Assembly (NCBI RefSeq): GCF_964204645.1
Contig: NC_134025.1
Span: 31,030,001 to 31,094,000, forward strand
DNA length: 64,000 nt
Origin: Tubulanus polymorphus
Lineage: Eukaryota > Nemertea > Palaeonemertea > Tubulaniformes > Tubulanidae
Direction: 5' to 3'
Under the pieces are notes generated by a model. The model searched no databases. It saw nothing but the letters and a program-made list of their open reading frames with translations, and had not been told where the DNA came from. The position numbers and the translations under genes are program-made. Positions 12,801 to 24,901 of the stretch are shown here, piece by piece (position 1 is the first letter of the stretch; the number at the start of each line of letters is the position of its first letter).

Positions 12801-13690
12801 CAGGCGATCGTGAATCCTGAAATCCCGATTCCATTTCCTGAAATCAATGATCGCAATGTCATGGATGTTTTAAAGGTAATAAGACAATAACTTATTTGAA
12901 CCCAGTTCCACAGTTCTGGATCCACTTCCACAGTTTGCAGATATTTGACTCTTACAAGTTGAAAACATCAGAAAGGAACTGTGGAACTGGCTCCAGAACT
13001 GTGGAACTGGGTCCTAGTTATCTGGATGTTTACTGAATTAAAATATAATTCTATGAATTATTTTTGCATATTTTAGAAATGTCTTCAGAGGGATCCAAAA
13101 AAGAGACCATGCGTTTCTGATCTGCTCCGACATCCCTATCTCGGAGGCTCCAAACCTGCAGGTATTGTATATATCCCTCATCTGGAGGCTCCTGTCTGTG
13201 ATTATCGGTTTATTTGATCAGTTTATTTGTGATTTGTAGATTCAGTATCGAGTCAGGAGGAACTGTTAATGAAATTGGGGAAAGTAGCATTGAATCAGTT
13301 ATTGGCTAATAGTTCACCGGGACACATGAGTCGTGCTTTAACTGTAAGTATTTTACACTGAAACCCAATGGGACCTACTGAGAGCTAAGTGGCCCAGTGA
13401 GACAGAGAGTGAGACCCAGTGAGTGAGACCCAGTGAGTGAGACCCAATGAGCCAGTGAGACCCATTTCATCTCATTGTCACCCACGACAGATTAGAACCT
13501 GATGGCGTCATGAGACATACTCACCTCATCTGTATTAAACTACTGTTAAACTCAGCGTCAGAGACATTGGAGTTGTTGAATTAAGAAATGAGAAGAGTTA
13601 AGTGAATTACTGTGCAGTACATTTCAATATTTAAATCTATGCATTATTTATCAATTTCAGGAGTTGATGACAAAACAAGGACCTAAATAA
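6852..13690 (+). CDS. TTK: TTK/Mps1 dual-specificity spindle checkpoint kinase, 18 coding exons, 882 aa
   Basis: Exons: 6852-6963, 7200-7342, 8085-8158, 8248-8354, 8753-8884, 8993-9137, 9244-9306, 9428-9574, 9831-9967, 10231-10802, 10886-10969, 11059-11216, 11659-11822, 12218-12432, 12699-12875, 13077-13161, 13240-13343, 13661-13690. All have GT-AG borders and sum to 2,649 nt. Exons 2-5 encode the helical TPR-like N-terminal region of Mps1 ([15 protein letters not shown]) that in the family targets the kinase to kinetochores. Exons 6-10 are a low-complexity linker with polyQ (about residues 215-230) and an Asp/Glu run in exon 9. The kinase domain starts near residue 550: glycine loop GRGGTSKV, lysine in AIKKVDL, catalytic loop [10 protein letters not shown] (the family's HSD variant), DFGIAN, YMSPEA, and [10 protein letters not shown]. 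Family role: it phosphorylates the KNL1 kinetochore scaffold to recruit Bub1 and Mad proteins. The human protein is 857 aa, so length fits. The start is the first ATG of exon 1; a non-coding upstream exon cannot be excluded. Introns 2 and 12 hold minisatellites. Confidence 0.95.
7390..8035. repeat. Minisatellite in TTK intron 2, 45-46 bp unit, about 14 copies
   Basis: Units contain GTGGAACTGGATCCTGAGTT and GTTAACTCTTAACTCACAAC. It fills nearly all of intron 2. The core GTGGAACTGGATCC recurs in other arrays in this window (31190-31500 and 47680-47960). Confidence 0.95.
11343..11635 (+). repeat. 47-bp tandem array in TTK intron 12, about 6 copies
   Basis: Unit TTAGACTGGTCTTAAGTTGT then TAGATTGGTTATAGAACCAA plus AATGAGC. 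It is the reverse complement of the array at 32745-33225. The flanks (TTAGTTATGGC and TAAGCCATAACTG) are inverted, as in the short element at 34739-34879. Confidence 0.9.
11855..11970. repeat. Short tandem repeat in TTK intron 13, about 24 bp unit, 4-5 copies
   Basis: Variants of GGCAGATCCAAGGGTGGATC plus CATC. Confidence 0.8.
13400..13465. repeat. Short degenerate repeat in TTK intron 17
   Basis: Several copies of GTGAGACCCAGTGA in the last TTK intron. Confidence 0.7.
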
Positions 13691-13899
13691 ACCTCACTTA
13701 CCAGTGGATGTGTCGCTATATAAACTATTGTGGATATTGTGTAATAATACTTTTGTTGTTTTGATGGACTACTTCTATAAGAGGACTACTATCGTAAAAG
13801 GACTAGTATTCTAAAAGGACTACTATCGTAAAAGGACTACGATAGATATTCATTCAAACCTTGGTGCTTTGTTTTCTATATGATATTTGTGGTGTATGC

Positions 13900-14325
13900 C
13901 AGTAAAGTTACTTACAGTAGTACAGGTCTGGACTCTGAGTCCATGTTACATGTTACTTACAGTAGTACAGGTCTGGACTCTGAGTCCATGTTACATGTTA
14001 CTTACAGTAGTACAGGTCTGGACTCTGAGTCCATGTTACATGTTACTTACAGTAGTACAGGTCTGGCCCTGAGTCCATGTTACATGTTACTTACAGTAGT
14101 ACAGGTCTGGACTCTGAGACCATGTTACATGTTACTTACTTACAGTAGTACAGGTATGGACTCTGAGTCCATGTTACATGTTACTTACAGTAGTACAGGT
14201 CTGGACTCTTGAGTCCATGTTACATGTTACTTACAGTAGTACAGGTATGGACTCTGAGTCCATGTTACATGTTACTTACAGTAGTACAGGTCTGGACTTG
14301 AGTCCATGTTACATGTTAATACTGA
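13900..14325. repeat. Minisatellite in TTK 3' UTR, 45 bp unit, about 9 copies
   Basis: Unit TTACTTACAGTAGTACAGGT then CTGGACTCTGAGTCCATGTT plus ACATG. It lies between the TTK stop (13690) and the AATAAA at 14364, so it is probably transcribed. Each unit holds the palindromic stem GGACTC-TGA-GAGTCC in overlapping form. Confidence 0.93.
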
Positions 14326-14363
14326 ATTTTCTGGTGTCTCTATTGTAATTTTGTAGTTTTTCT

Positions 14364-14397
14364 AATAAAACTTATTATCATTTCGTGCTGTAATAAA
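14364..14397 (+). terminator. TTK polyadenylation signals
   Basis: Two AATAAA hexamers (14364-14369 and 14392-14397) are the first good candidates downstream of the stop codon, giving a 3' UTR of about 0.7 kb. Confidence 0.6.
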
Positions 14398-14399
14398 AA

Positions 14400-16321
14400 A
14401 TTATCCGCTTCAAATGGAGTTATAGTTGTTGAATGTGATTTCTAGGGCTGCTAGTTGCTCAAAAGTTGTTCAAAACTCGTGATCCAGTTCCACAGTTGTG
14501 AGTATCTGAGAGTTAAGTGCACATGTAGTTCATTTTCGATGCTTGATCTTGAAATATGGAATTTTCCCATAAATTTGATTGATGAATTTTGAAAACTCCT
14601 TGAGTCCTTGGTCCTGCTGCTGCTTCGAGAATAAACCCTACAAATAGTCATCAGTAGTTCGGAGAGGATCGCAGTGTTAAAGGTTCAGGCAGACTTATCT
14701 ATCTTACATGACGTCATGCACAGAAGTAGATTCCACATTAGTGTGGGTATCACCTACCCGCAACTACACCACTGCCTAGAAACCTTTGAAATTAAAAAGA
14801 AATTAAATGTCAAATTTTAAAGATCGCCATCACCAGAATCCGGGCCCAAATGGTCAGTAAAGAAACAGGAACTTTTATTTTTTTTTCAAAATCCGAGGTA
14901 GTGGATCTTGTCTTCGACAAGCAAACATTATCAAATGAAATGATTCTTCACTTCATTACTGAATAAGCAAAGTTAAAACCCGAGGATTCGCTCTGAGAGA
15001 TATCAGTCGTCTGCCGACTGGTGGTTAGTTACTGAACTCGTAACGCCTCTGTGATAGATGACATTACGCAATACAAATAGTGGCCGTATTTTGACAACAC
15101 TTTCCCGTGAAATAGATTTCAATTGTATTTCTATTACTATGGGAGGAAGATCTACATAATTCATATAAACATGAAAATACAAGTTTCCTGAACTCGGGGG
15201 AACAGTAGCCTCAGTAATTACGACCTGTACCTCCCTGGGGCCACTGATCCTTTGATCTCAGTTGAAACAATAAGTCCACAATCAAGAACCGTTTTAATTA
15301 CAATTTACAAAAGACCAATTATATATGCAGAAGATGGCTGGATTGAATCTTGTAATATCGATGTACGCGAGTAACCGTAAATATGGCCGGATTTTCTCGA
15401 ACTCTGTCCATGTCTGAACCAATCTTCGATTACAGTTTCTATAAATCCAAATCGGAACTGTGAATCCACAATTTCTAGGCTACACTTTTTCCAAAATCAA
15501 GATGTAATCTGCCCGTTTCGGCAGCTGATGAAGTCTGAATCCTGGACACTAAAACGTGAAGTCCATTCCCGAGGAATCGTTTTAAATTCATTGCCAGAAT
15601 CAATCTCGGAGTCGATCCAACTCGGCGGAACTTTGAGACTGAATCCAATCCATGATTTGTCGTATGCTAGTCTCTCAAACGAGTAGTCAATGGTCGTTCA
15701 CAAATGAGTTTGTACTTTTTCAAATCAAGATGACTCAATACTTGGATTGACAGTTCTGGCAGCAAAGCTAGTATGTTGAATGTGACCGAGGATGATTTTG
15801 ATATTTGTAAAATCTCTTTATTCACATCTGTCTTCAAAGATTTGCGTGCGTGCGGATTTTTAAAAGTTTCACCATCAAACGAGAATTTGAATATAATAGC
15901 GCCATGTGTTTGGTTAGTGAAGGGATTCGCATCTCAGGGGAATAAAGAATATCTCGGAGGTCCCTGCGTGCTCGGTCAAAAACAGTCATAAACTTTACAA
16001 ATATTACTGTGACGTAGAGGTGACAACTAACAAATATTGGCCAATCAGAATGGCTTATAGAGTGCCGAGCATGTTCGGTCAACAAAACGCGTAACAATAG
16101 AAAATGTGAAGAATTCATATCAAACGACCGCCTCGAGTCGGCGACTTCAAAGAAACCGCAAAGAAAACTCGGGGTGTTAAATTGTCACCATTCTGTCGAC
16201 CAATCGTCGGTTGAGATCGGTAGAAAAGTGAAAGTTTAGCGGATTGACGCGAGTTCGGGGGTCAGTTTAGATCAGGCCATCTCGCGGTTACTCGTTAAGA
16301 ATAGAACTAGATCACACGTTA
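14400..16321. other. Intergenic DNA and putative Brachyury upstream region
   Basis: No gene found between TTK and Brachyury. Isolated pieces of the CAGTTCCACAGTTGTGAG family occur near 14487. An in-frame TAG at 16268 limits the Brachyury start. The region presumably contains the Brachyury promoter and 5' UTR, but I cannot place a TSS. Confidence 0.5.
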
Positions 16322-19300
16322 ATGTCAGCTGTCAAAATGAAATCGGTAAAACAGGAAAAAATTGTCGTGAAACTGGAAGAACGAGATTTGTGGAACAAGT
16401 TCAAGGAATTCACGAATGAAATGATCGTCACAAAAAGTGGAAGGTAAATCAACATCACGCGCGCGCGACCTCGATTTATACTTTTTATTTGAAAATGTTG
16501 TCAGCACGAGAAGCAATTATCAACTTGTCACTAAAAATGTCTCAACATATAAAACATGAACTCGCTCTAACTGACAGCGTTACAGGATTGGTTTATCTCT
16601 GTTGTTCAAGTGCATTTTAACTTAAAAAAGATCCTATCCTCACTCAGAAAACAACCAGTACGAAAAGGTTTTCTATATAGTCGATTATTTATTTTCGACA
16701 TTTTTCGACTATATCCTATAATAGTCATCTTCAGTAATACTGTTGGAGCCAGTTCCACAGTTCTGAATTATGGTTAAGCTCTGAGTTATCTCTGTGGAAT
16801 TGGGTCCTGAAGAATTATGATTAGGGCTAATAGGATAAAGTCGAAATGTCGAAATAAAACGTAGTATATTTTAGATAAATCTCATTTATTGAAAATCAAG
16901 CAAAATAAAACGTAGTATATTTTAGATAAATCTCATTTATTGAAAATCAAGCAAAATGGAAAAACATCTCTCATTGAAAAATCTCTGACCATAAATAAAA
17001 ACAGTTTTCGAAAGTAAAAGGTTCTAAAATCTTCTAAAATCATTCAATTTGAAACTAAAAAATCAACGGTAAATAATTTAACAGAATCTATATATTTATA
17101 TCTTAGAAGTTTCATAACTGAGAATTTATTTCATAAAATCATTTTCATCAAATTACATCAACAAGTGAAATCTTCAATTTTGGAATCTCTTTTTCCTTCC
17201 AATTTTACAATATGCTACCTGCTTCTAATCAATGGAAATATTCTACGAAAAGTTTTGTATCTATTTTCAGGCGGATGTTTCCAGTTTTACGGATCAGGGT
17301 TCAAGGTCTCGATCCGGCAGCTATGTACTCGTTGATGTTAGACTTCGACCCGGTTGAATCTCATCGGTGGAGATACGTGAACGGAGACTGGGTCCCGGGA
17401 ACTAAAGTCGATTCCTCCCAACAAACATCTAAAGCTATGTACGTCCATCCGGATTCGCCAAATTTCGGATCGCACTGGATGAAAGAACCGATTTCATTTT
17501 CTAAAGTGAAGTTAACGAATAAAAAGTCGGACGGGGATCAGGTAATGAAATACTTGTCATTTAAATGTATTCAGAATTATATCTGAATGAAAGAAAACTA
17601 AATCGACAGAAAATAAGCGAGAAAATCCCATATAAAAGTTAATATTCTGTAAAGAATAATTTTTTTTCACATATAATTAAATCTTGTTAATCAAAATCAA
17701 GACAATTCCATATAAATGTTAATGTTCTATAAATAATATTTTTTTTCAAATATAAATAAATCTTATTAAACAAAATCACATAAAATGAATACCTGCTTAG
17801 GTCCAAATGAACAGTAATTCTTACTAGCAATAACGAATTAAAATGATCATTCATCTAAAACACTTTATCCCGCTGATAAAGTTGGAAGTTCATGGAAAAA
17901 GAAAATTCCATTTTTTATGGTCCTCGATTTTCTAAATAGAATCATAACATATTTGATAACGTTGTTCTAATAATACGTGTGTCCTCTTACGTGTTTTGTT
18001 TAAATTTTGTGATAATTTTGTGATATAAAAATTGATGAAAGATTTGAAGAAAATATTCCTTGAGTTTCTAGAAAAAATATAGGAATTTCACGCTGAATTT
18101 CAAGGCAAAATTCTTTAACTAAGTTTTCAACACAAAATATTTATTGGCTCCTAAACATTTTAATATTTTATCTGGAAATGAAGCGCAGAAGCATAATATT
18201 TTAGCCTAACTGATTTACATATTAAATTCGTCTCAAAATGTTGATGATGTTTCCTAATGTGTTGAAATATTGTTTTTAATCAGAAAATCTTATTCCACAA
18301 AGTATCATATTTTTAAGTGGCTTAATATTCTAAAAATAGGCTATAAATGAAAATGAAATTCATCATTACTATCAACATTACGATATCTAAAAATTGATTT
18401 ATGCGTTTGAAAATGAAGGATAGGTTCGGTGTTTCAGGGGGCCCCTAACAACGAGCGATAATTCTCAGCTAAACAAGCGATTTAACGCTGTCTCACTTCT
18501 AACGCTTCTCTCTTAGACATCTTACAAAATCATCGAAGCGTCTAAAAACTGAGAAAACATCATCGCCTAACATTAAAAAGCTTCCCGTTAAACCAGCGAA
18601 CAATCATTCTTTCATCTCTATAACTTCACACACAGCTATTTACCGATATCTCACTCCCCCGTTCGATGTTTACCCTACAACTCTGTGACGTAATCTAACT
18701 CGTAATGAAATAATACGGACACTTGTTGCTGAGCCGGTCGCTCACGATTCTACTCGAGTCGAAACCGCCTCCGTTTAATCAGCTATTCTATATTAATTAC
18801 TATTACATTGAAAGAGTTTGAATCGGTGTAGAATGCGTAATATTACCATTAAATAAACAGTTATTGGTTCTATAAGAGACGGCGTATGACTCCGACTGAC
18901 TGACTGTGTACCAGTTAATGCGATTACACATGAATAATTGAAATGGTTAAGTTCGTTCAGTTTCAAACGAGAGAAGAATTCTGAATATTTGTAACAACGG
19001 ATGAAAGCCTTATAAGACTCGCAACAGCTCAGATCCGCTGGTTCTAGAGTCGGAATTTTAGTTTAGATGTGACCATCGCACGTACTCCCTTCCTAAGCAT
19101 GCACCAGTCCACAATATTGTCAATTCCCAAAAATGATATAAATCAGATTAACTCAATTGAAATGAATCGATTTTGGAGTTTAAAATCAGACTCACTCAAG
19201 CTCGAATGTGTGATTTAGCAAAACATATTTCTAAATTTTATACATTTTTTCTTTTTCAGATAATGTTGAATTCGTTGCATAAATACGAATCACGAATTCA

Positions 19301-22300
19301 CATCAATAAATTCACACCTGACGGAAAACTGAAAACAATCGTCACTAAAAGTTTTTCTGAAACACAATTTGTAGCTGTAACTGCTTATCAAAATGAAGAG
19401 GTAAGTTTCACCAGGGGTAAAATGAATGATCCCACAATGATCAACGGCTCTATCCGACCGTTTGTAATATCATAGTTTTCAAGATAAATTTCTTTAGCTG
19501 TTCTGGCATGATCAGATTTTGCATAAATCTCGGCTAAACTGTCACAAAAATCAACTTTGGAATATCATCATCATCAATTGCATTTCTACCTCCAAAATCT
19601 GGGTTGCCCTGCCGACACAAATTCTAATACTTTACGGGTGAGGGTTGCACCCGTTACTAGTGCTGGAAGTTTTCTGATGACAGATGGCTATCTATTACCG
19701 CATTGTCTTCGACAAGTAGTTTGAACCAGGGCTGGACGCGTGCGGGTGCGGGGGCTATGTTTGTGTCGTCAATTTTGGACGGATCCAATCAGTTTTAGAC
19801 GGGTTGCCTTTATTTTACATTTGAACAAAGTAAATTTAGATATAATGTGATATAAATATGAGTAGTGTATTGAGTTTACACAGGTGTATCGCCGTGCTGT
19901 GTGTGTGTTTAATCAATACCTTGCTTTATCTAATAACTTTATAGTTTGAAACACATTCAGATTCATCTAGCATAAAATCATTCCTCTATTTGTGATGAGG
20001 AACTTACATCTACAAGTTCTGATTAATCTATACAGCAAGACTCACAGTTCCACGGTTGTTCATTTAACTCTAACTTAACCAACACCTGGAAATGAATCCA
20101 GCTCCCAGTTCTACAGTTGTTGCGTCGCTAGAATTGAATCAGTTTATTTTCGATGTTTGAATCCTTGAGTCTAATCTTACCCAGAACAGTGTAACCGGAG
20201 TCTCTAAGATTAATTTTCTCACTCAAAATCGCGAATAGAAAATTGCAAAAAATGGCAAATCAATCGAATCGTTCGTAAAAAATCGGTAATTGTTAAAACT
20301 CACTAAATACAAATTAAAAAGACGTCAATTAAGAGACAAAAGGCACAAGAAGCGATCGTCAGGTGTGACCTAATTATTCCCAGGTGAAAATGAACGGCGA
20401 TGTGTTGAACCTATTTCCGGTGACGGCTCCACATCAAACGACCCCCTCTCACTCCCTCTCACCCACTCTCACTTCTTCACACAATAACTTCTTACTTCTT
20501 ATAACACTCAATTTGTAAACGCGTCTGAGAGTTTCATTGCGGTGTGTTTATGAGCTACGATTTCAAAATAAATATCAACATAATTACAGCCTTCGAGTCA
20601 ATTAAGTTTATATACACTTTACAATTGACCACAGTGGTCAGAGTCATGGTCTCAGTTCGTGCGTGTGGTCAATCTATAACTCAGTTTACTGTTTTACAAA
20701 ATTTCGTGCTGTTATTAGAAATAAATTAAGTTAAACAAAAGTTTGAATTTAACGCTCGTAAATTCAATAAGTAGAGCTCAATCACGTATTGAGGGAAATT
20801 CCACGTATGATGATTATGATGGGACAATTATTGTAAGAAATTGATTTCGAACAAAACAATCCGTAGCTTTCAGACTATATGTGTATTATGGTTAACAGAA
20901 GACAGTAATAACGATCAATCATTTTATTCCCAACGAATGAAGATATTTAATTGAAACTGTTTATAAATATTCATTTTAAAAAATTCCCTATTGTGGTCGA
21001 TATCGAAATAAATTACCCCAAAGCCCATTATCATGATTAAAGTTAAACTCAGAATTTTAGTTTGTGAGCACTTCACGCTGTCAATGAGAACAATTCAAAT
21101 TTAACGGTTATAAGCTGCCGTTATAAGCTTAATCTTTTTCATGAAACTCGGGACCCTGGAGATGTAACTTGAGGGAAAATATAGGTCTAAGTATCTTAAG
21201 ATTGGTTATAATGAATAATTCTAAAATCAAATTGACTCGATTGTGGCTCATCGCCTTCCCTCCCTCGATCTCTTTATATGTGTGTGAGGTCTGATGTTTA
21301 TGAGTTATTTATGGTTATTTTACAGATCACCGCTTTGAAAATCAAATACAATCCATTCGCGAAAGCTTTTCAAGACGCCAAAGACAGGTAATTATATCCT
21401 CTAACACCGGTCATCATTCGCCTCCTTTAACCTCTAAAGTGTGCGTCCTCTTACACACGGTGTAACGCATTGGCGCCTAATCCGAAAATCTAATTTGTTT
21501 TTCAAATTAATCCTCAAAGTTAATCTAATCGATATTGCGTCACTTGAGGCGTGAAGCAACGGCTATAGATTACTTCCGGTCTATTGAACAGCCTCTTATT
21601 CGTCGCCTGTGACGTCACACCTGTTCTGAATATTCGTTAAATCGATCGGTCAACAATGTATAGAAAATCAATAACTTCTCAAATTACGCGGCTGTATTCA
21701 AATGAAGCCTCTCTTCAGATGTGAGACAATAAGGAAGTTCATATTGTACTAAAATCTCTTATCCTTGCGACAATAACGTGTTTGTTCGGTTTCGCTGATC
21801 TTTTGACTTTTAACAGTTTAAACCATGACCTCTTCATCGACTAAACTCTTACACAAATCTTTGAAGTTAACGTTACTTATTTAGACGGAACTATAAAACT
21901 ATTCCTTACTCAAATCCAATGTCTGCTGCTAATAATTTAAGTAAACTATGTTTCTATTCATAATTTACAGACCGGATCAAAGAGATTTGATCGAAAGTTT
22001 ACAAGAGACACAGAAACATGCAATATCTAGTAAGTATTCAACCGAAAACCAATCTTCTAAAATGCAATGTGAAATTCTGGTAAAAATCATCTGATCTACG
22101 TAATGACTTAAACACTGCGGGTTTTTGCTCAGATGTTGCTTAAAGTGGTTTAAAGTAGGTCATCTCTGAGGACTGCCTACTTTTCTAAGAAAAACTGTAA
22201 ATGCGAGACGTTTCGACTCCATTCTATGAGCCGGTTTTACTAAAACTTTCATAGTCTTTCTTACTAATATCGTTTGGTATTCTAAAAAAAAAGATAGTCA

Positions 22301-24032
22301 CTTGTCTCTGGAAACCAACCAGGTATCTGTTAGGTCTTATTCTGAGCAGAAAGAGAGATTTCATTCGACTGTTTTTTGTTGAGGAATCCATATGGCGAAG
22401 AGACTCAGTGTGTTATTCATTATCAAATAATGCATAGCTCTCAGTGTTGTTTATATCTCAATGTTTTACGATCATTTTATTACGCGACTGAACAGTCGTG
22501 GGAATAATAGCTACGCCCAGTTTTATGACAATTTCTCTGAGACGTATTTCCTGTGAATCGCGACTCGTCGAGTTCCCCTGAGACTCGGTGAGATTCGAGT
22601 CCCACGCGCGCCCGAGCCATCGAACCCAAAGTCCCACCACGTTGAGTGTGAGAAACTTTATCTACTTTCCAACCAAAATACGTTTTTATGATGTAACCAG
22701 GGGCCTGATTGGAAACTGTTAATCAGAGAATTATAGCGGGCATTGTTAGTGAATAGAGTCACCACACCTGACTGGTCACCAGTCACCACACGTGACCGGT
22801 CACCAGTCACCACACTGACTGTGCCACTGACCAGACGAACAGGGTTTAAACCGTCAGATCCTTGGTGTAATGGTAGCACGCCGGACGGATAGACTTGATG
22901 CCCGGGTTCGAAACTATGGTTAGGTTAAGGACAGATCTAGGATTAGGTTTTTTTGAAAACGTTTCTTTGTAGCCTGGCCTAGATTTGTTTTAGAAAAATT
23001 AGTTTTTTTCTTTAAATAAATACATGAATGATATTATTTTTTCAGTAACGTCTAGTCCTTGGTTTGTGTCGAATCGTCCAACATACCACCATCACCACCA
23101 CAGCGGAGGGCCGTTAATGTCATCAGCATTCAGTAATTTGAGAACGCATAGAACTTCACCTTACTCGCATCCTATACAGAGGCGGACAACTCCTACAGGT
23201 AAATATAACACCCGCCTACAGTTCGACAGTTGTGGGCCCGTGGATCAAACTAGTTTAAAAAAACGTTTACAATTTTAGTGTCAAATTTAAACTTGGGTGC
23301 TAGAACTCTATTTTAAGTCGACGATTTTAAAGTACTTAGGACTGAGGACCTGAGCCCTTTTGTCCCAAGGACAGATGGGGGGTCGGTCAAAAGTTGGTTG
23401 AAGTTAAATATATCGGATGAATATATCATTGCAACGCAGTTTCGATTGTAGTTATGTCAGCTTGTCCACTGGTTACCTTTAACTACCTTTTCGAGCAACA
23501 GACTCCGCCTTTTTAGGCTCATAAAATTTCCTAGCCTCTCTTCGTCTAATTGGAAAAAAGAAACTTCTAACAATGCCCTATGGCGCTCTGAGAACTGAGA
23601 GCAAAAATGATCTTGCATCGCAATGTTTTCTTATGGTTTAAAGAATATGATGTTTCTCTATTTTCAGCTACAGTGCATCATCGTCACGAGGTCCCCGACC
23701 CCTGGTCGTCGACACTAGCGCCCCCTACGTCAACGTGTAACCCCGCACAGATACTACCCCACCAGACGACTCAGTCGCAGTACATGTGGCAACCGTCAGA
23801 TAGTTGTGCCGTATCTCAACTCTTAGGAAGGAATAATTACTACAATTCGACCGGTGTCCAAACACCTCCGAACCCGGTGGACCAGTTCAGTTTTAGTCAT
23901 CAGCCCATGAGTAGTGCCTATGATGGACTCAGTTCTGGCTTGAATTTTACTGATTCTAGTGTTAACCAGACTCAATATAATAACAATATCGTTGACAGTA
24001 ATAAATATTGGTTACAATCGCTGCCAATTTGA
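16322..24032 (+). CDS. T: Brachyury T-box transcription factor, 7 exons, 390 aa
   Basis: Exons: 16322-16443, 17271-17541, 19260-19400, 21326-21387, 21971-22029, 23046-23198, 23668-24032; total 1,173 nt, in frame. Exons 1-5 encode the T-box DNA-binding domain, about residues 17-185: [70 protein letters not shown]. These match Brachyury rather than Tbx2/3/4/5 or Eomes classes. Brachyury binds palindromic TCACACCT-type sites and specifies gut opening and posterior mesoderm. The C-terminal part has a five-histidine run (exon 6), is rich in Ser, Gln, Asn and Pro, and ends WLQSLPI. The start is fixed by an in-frame TAG at 16268 with no ATG between. The N-terminus is short: only about 16 residues separate SAV from LEERDLW, against about 24 in Xenopus. 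The sequence after the T-box ([16 protein letters not shown]) is divergent. Confidence 0.95.
16853..16955. repeat. Perfect 50-bp tandem duplication in Brachyury intron 1
   Basis: AATAAAACGTAGTATATTTT followed by AGATAAATCTCATTTATTGA occurs twice in direct succession, with no mismatch that I see: a recent duplication. Confidence 0.85.
17600..17780. repeat. Imperfect tandem duplication of about 88 bp in Brachyury intron 2
   Basis: Two diverged copies starting TTCCATATAAATGTTAATGT and its variant, each containing a long T run and AAATCTTGTTAAT or AAATCTTATTAAA. Confidence 0.65.
22858..22915 (+). mobile_element. tRNA-like sequence in Brachyury intron 5
   Basis: CTTGGTGTAATGGTAGCACG resembles a D-arm/A box, and CCCGGGTTCGAAACTATGG carries a B box at the expected distance. 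The acceptor and anticodon stems do not pair, so this is a tRNA pseudogene or SINE remnant. Confidence 0.5.
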
Positions 24033-24105
24033 GGTTCACAAGAATTTGTTTTGCCGGCAACAGTCGCGAAGGGGTTTAAGCTTTTCCTTGTGGTAAATTC
24101 GGAAA

Positions 24106-24126
24106 AATAAAGTTTTGTATAATAAA
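24106..24126 (+). terminator. Brachyury polyadenylation signals
   Basis: AATAAA at 24106-24111 and again at 24121-24126, 74-94 bp after the stop codon. Confidence 0.65.
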
Positions 24127-24149
24127 TGATGTATATAGGTTGAAATAAA

Positions 24150-24901
24150 ATATATTATTTTTCTTGATAAATAAATTTTCATTGTTGTAAGTTAAATGTT
24201 TTGTGGAACGTTTCGGACATTGTTGAATGGAGTGGATCCCGGCACAGGAATGCGCGCCCGTTACTCCAGTCTGAATACAAGACGATTTTCAGGCTACCCT
24301 CTCCTTCAGAAGTAACGCTCCGCCCCCCCCCATCTCCAGCTCTGAGATCGCCAATTTGCCAGGATCTTTAACCCTACCCATCGGGCCTAGATCATCAGAA
24401 CTTTATGACAAGATTGATGGCTTTGCAGCCACTGATTGAAGACCCTGCGCAAGGCCTGTTCAAAGATGCGCGATCGGTTGAATCGGCCGCGAGGAAGGTG
24501 CCGTATTATTTAAGAAATCGGGTTCCTGAAATCCTATGATGATGAATGCCACAGTCGGTGTAGAAACATCGGTCACCGCTCACTGGGATGGGGCCTCTAA
24601 AGAACACTGAGTCACCAGACGTCGGGCCTTCTGTGTATCAATAGTTAAACATACATATTATGAGGATCTTTTCTCTGTAAATTATTCTTACTGTGCCAAA
24701 AATAAGATGATACGGCGATTGACCGCCAGGAGCGCGCTGCGCGGGCGCGCGACGAGTCCATGGCTGTTGGGAAAAGGAAAAAAACAGGATTCGAATCTAA
24801 CATGATCGGTGAATATTATTACATCCGCAAGTAAGGAAATTAACGATTAATAAATTCAATTTATTTTTATTCGGACTTTTCACGAAAAAATTAAAATACA
24901 A
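24150..24901. other. Brachyury-DGCR6 intergenic region
   Basis: Unique-looking sequence, GC-richer in the middle (24230-24760), with no open frame of note. It should contain the DGCR6 promoter, but no core element stands out. Confidence 0.45.

Noticed and set aside
22858-22915. Functional tRNA gene
   Set aside because: A and B boxes are visible but the acceptor and anticodon stems do not pair.
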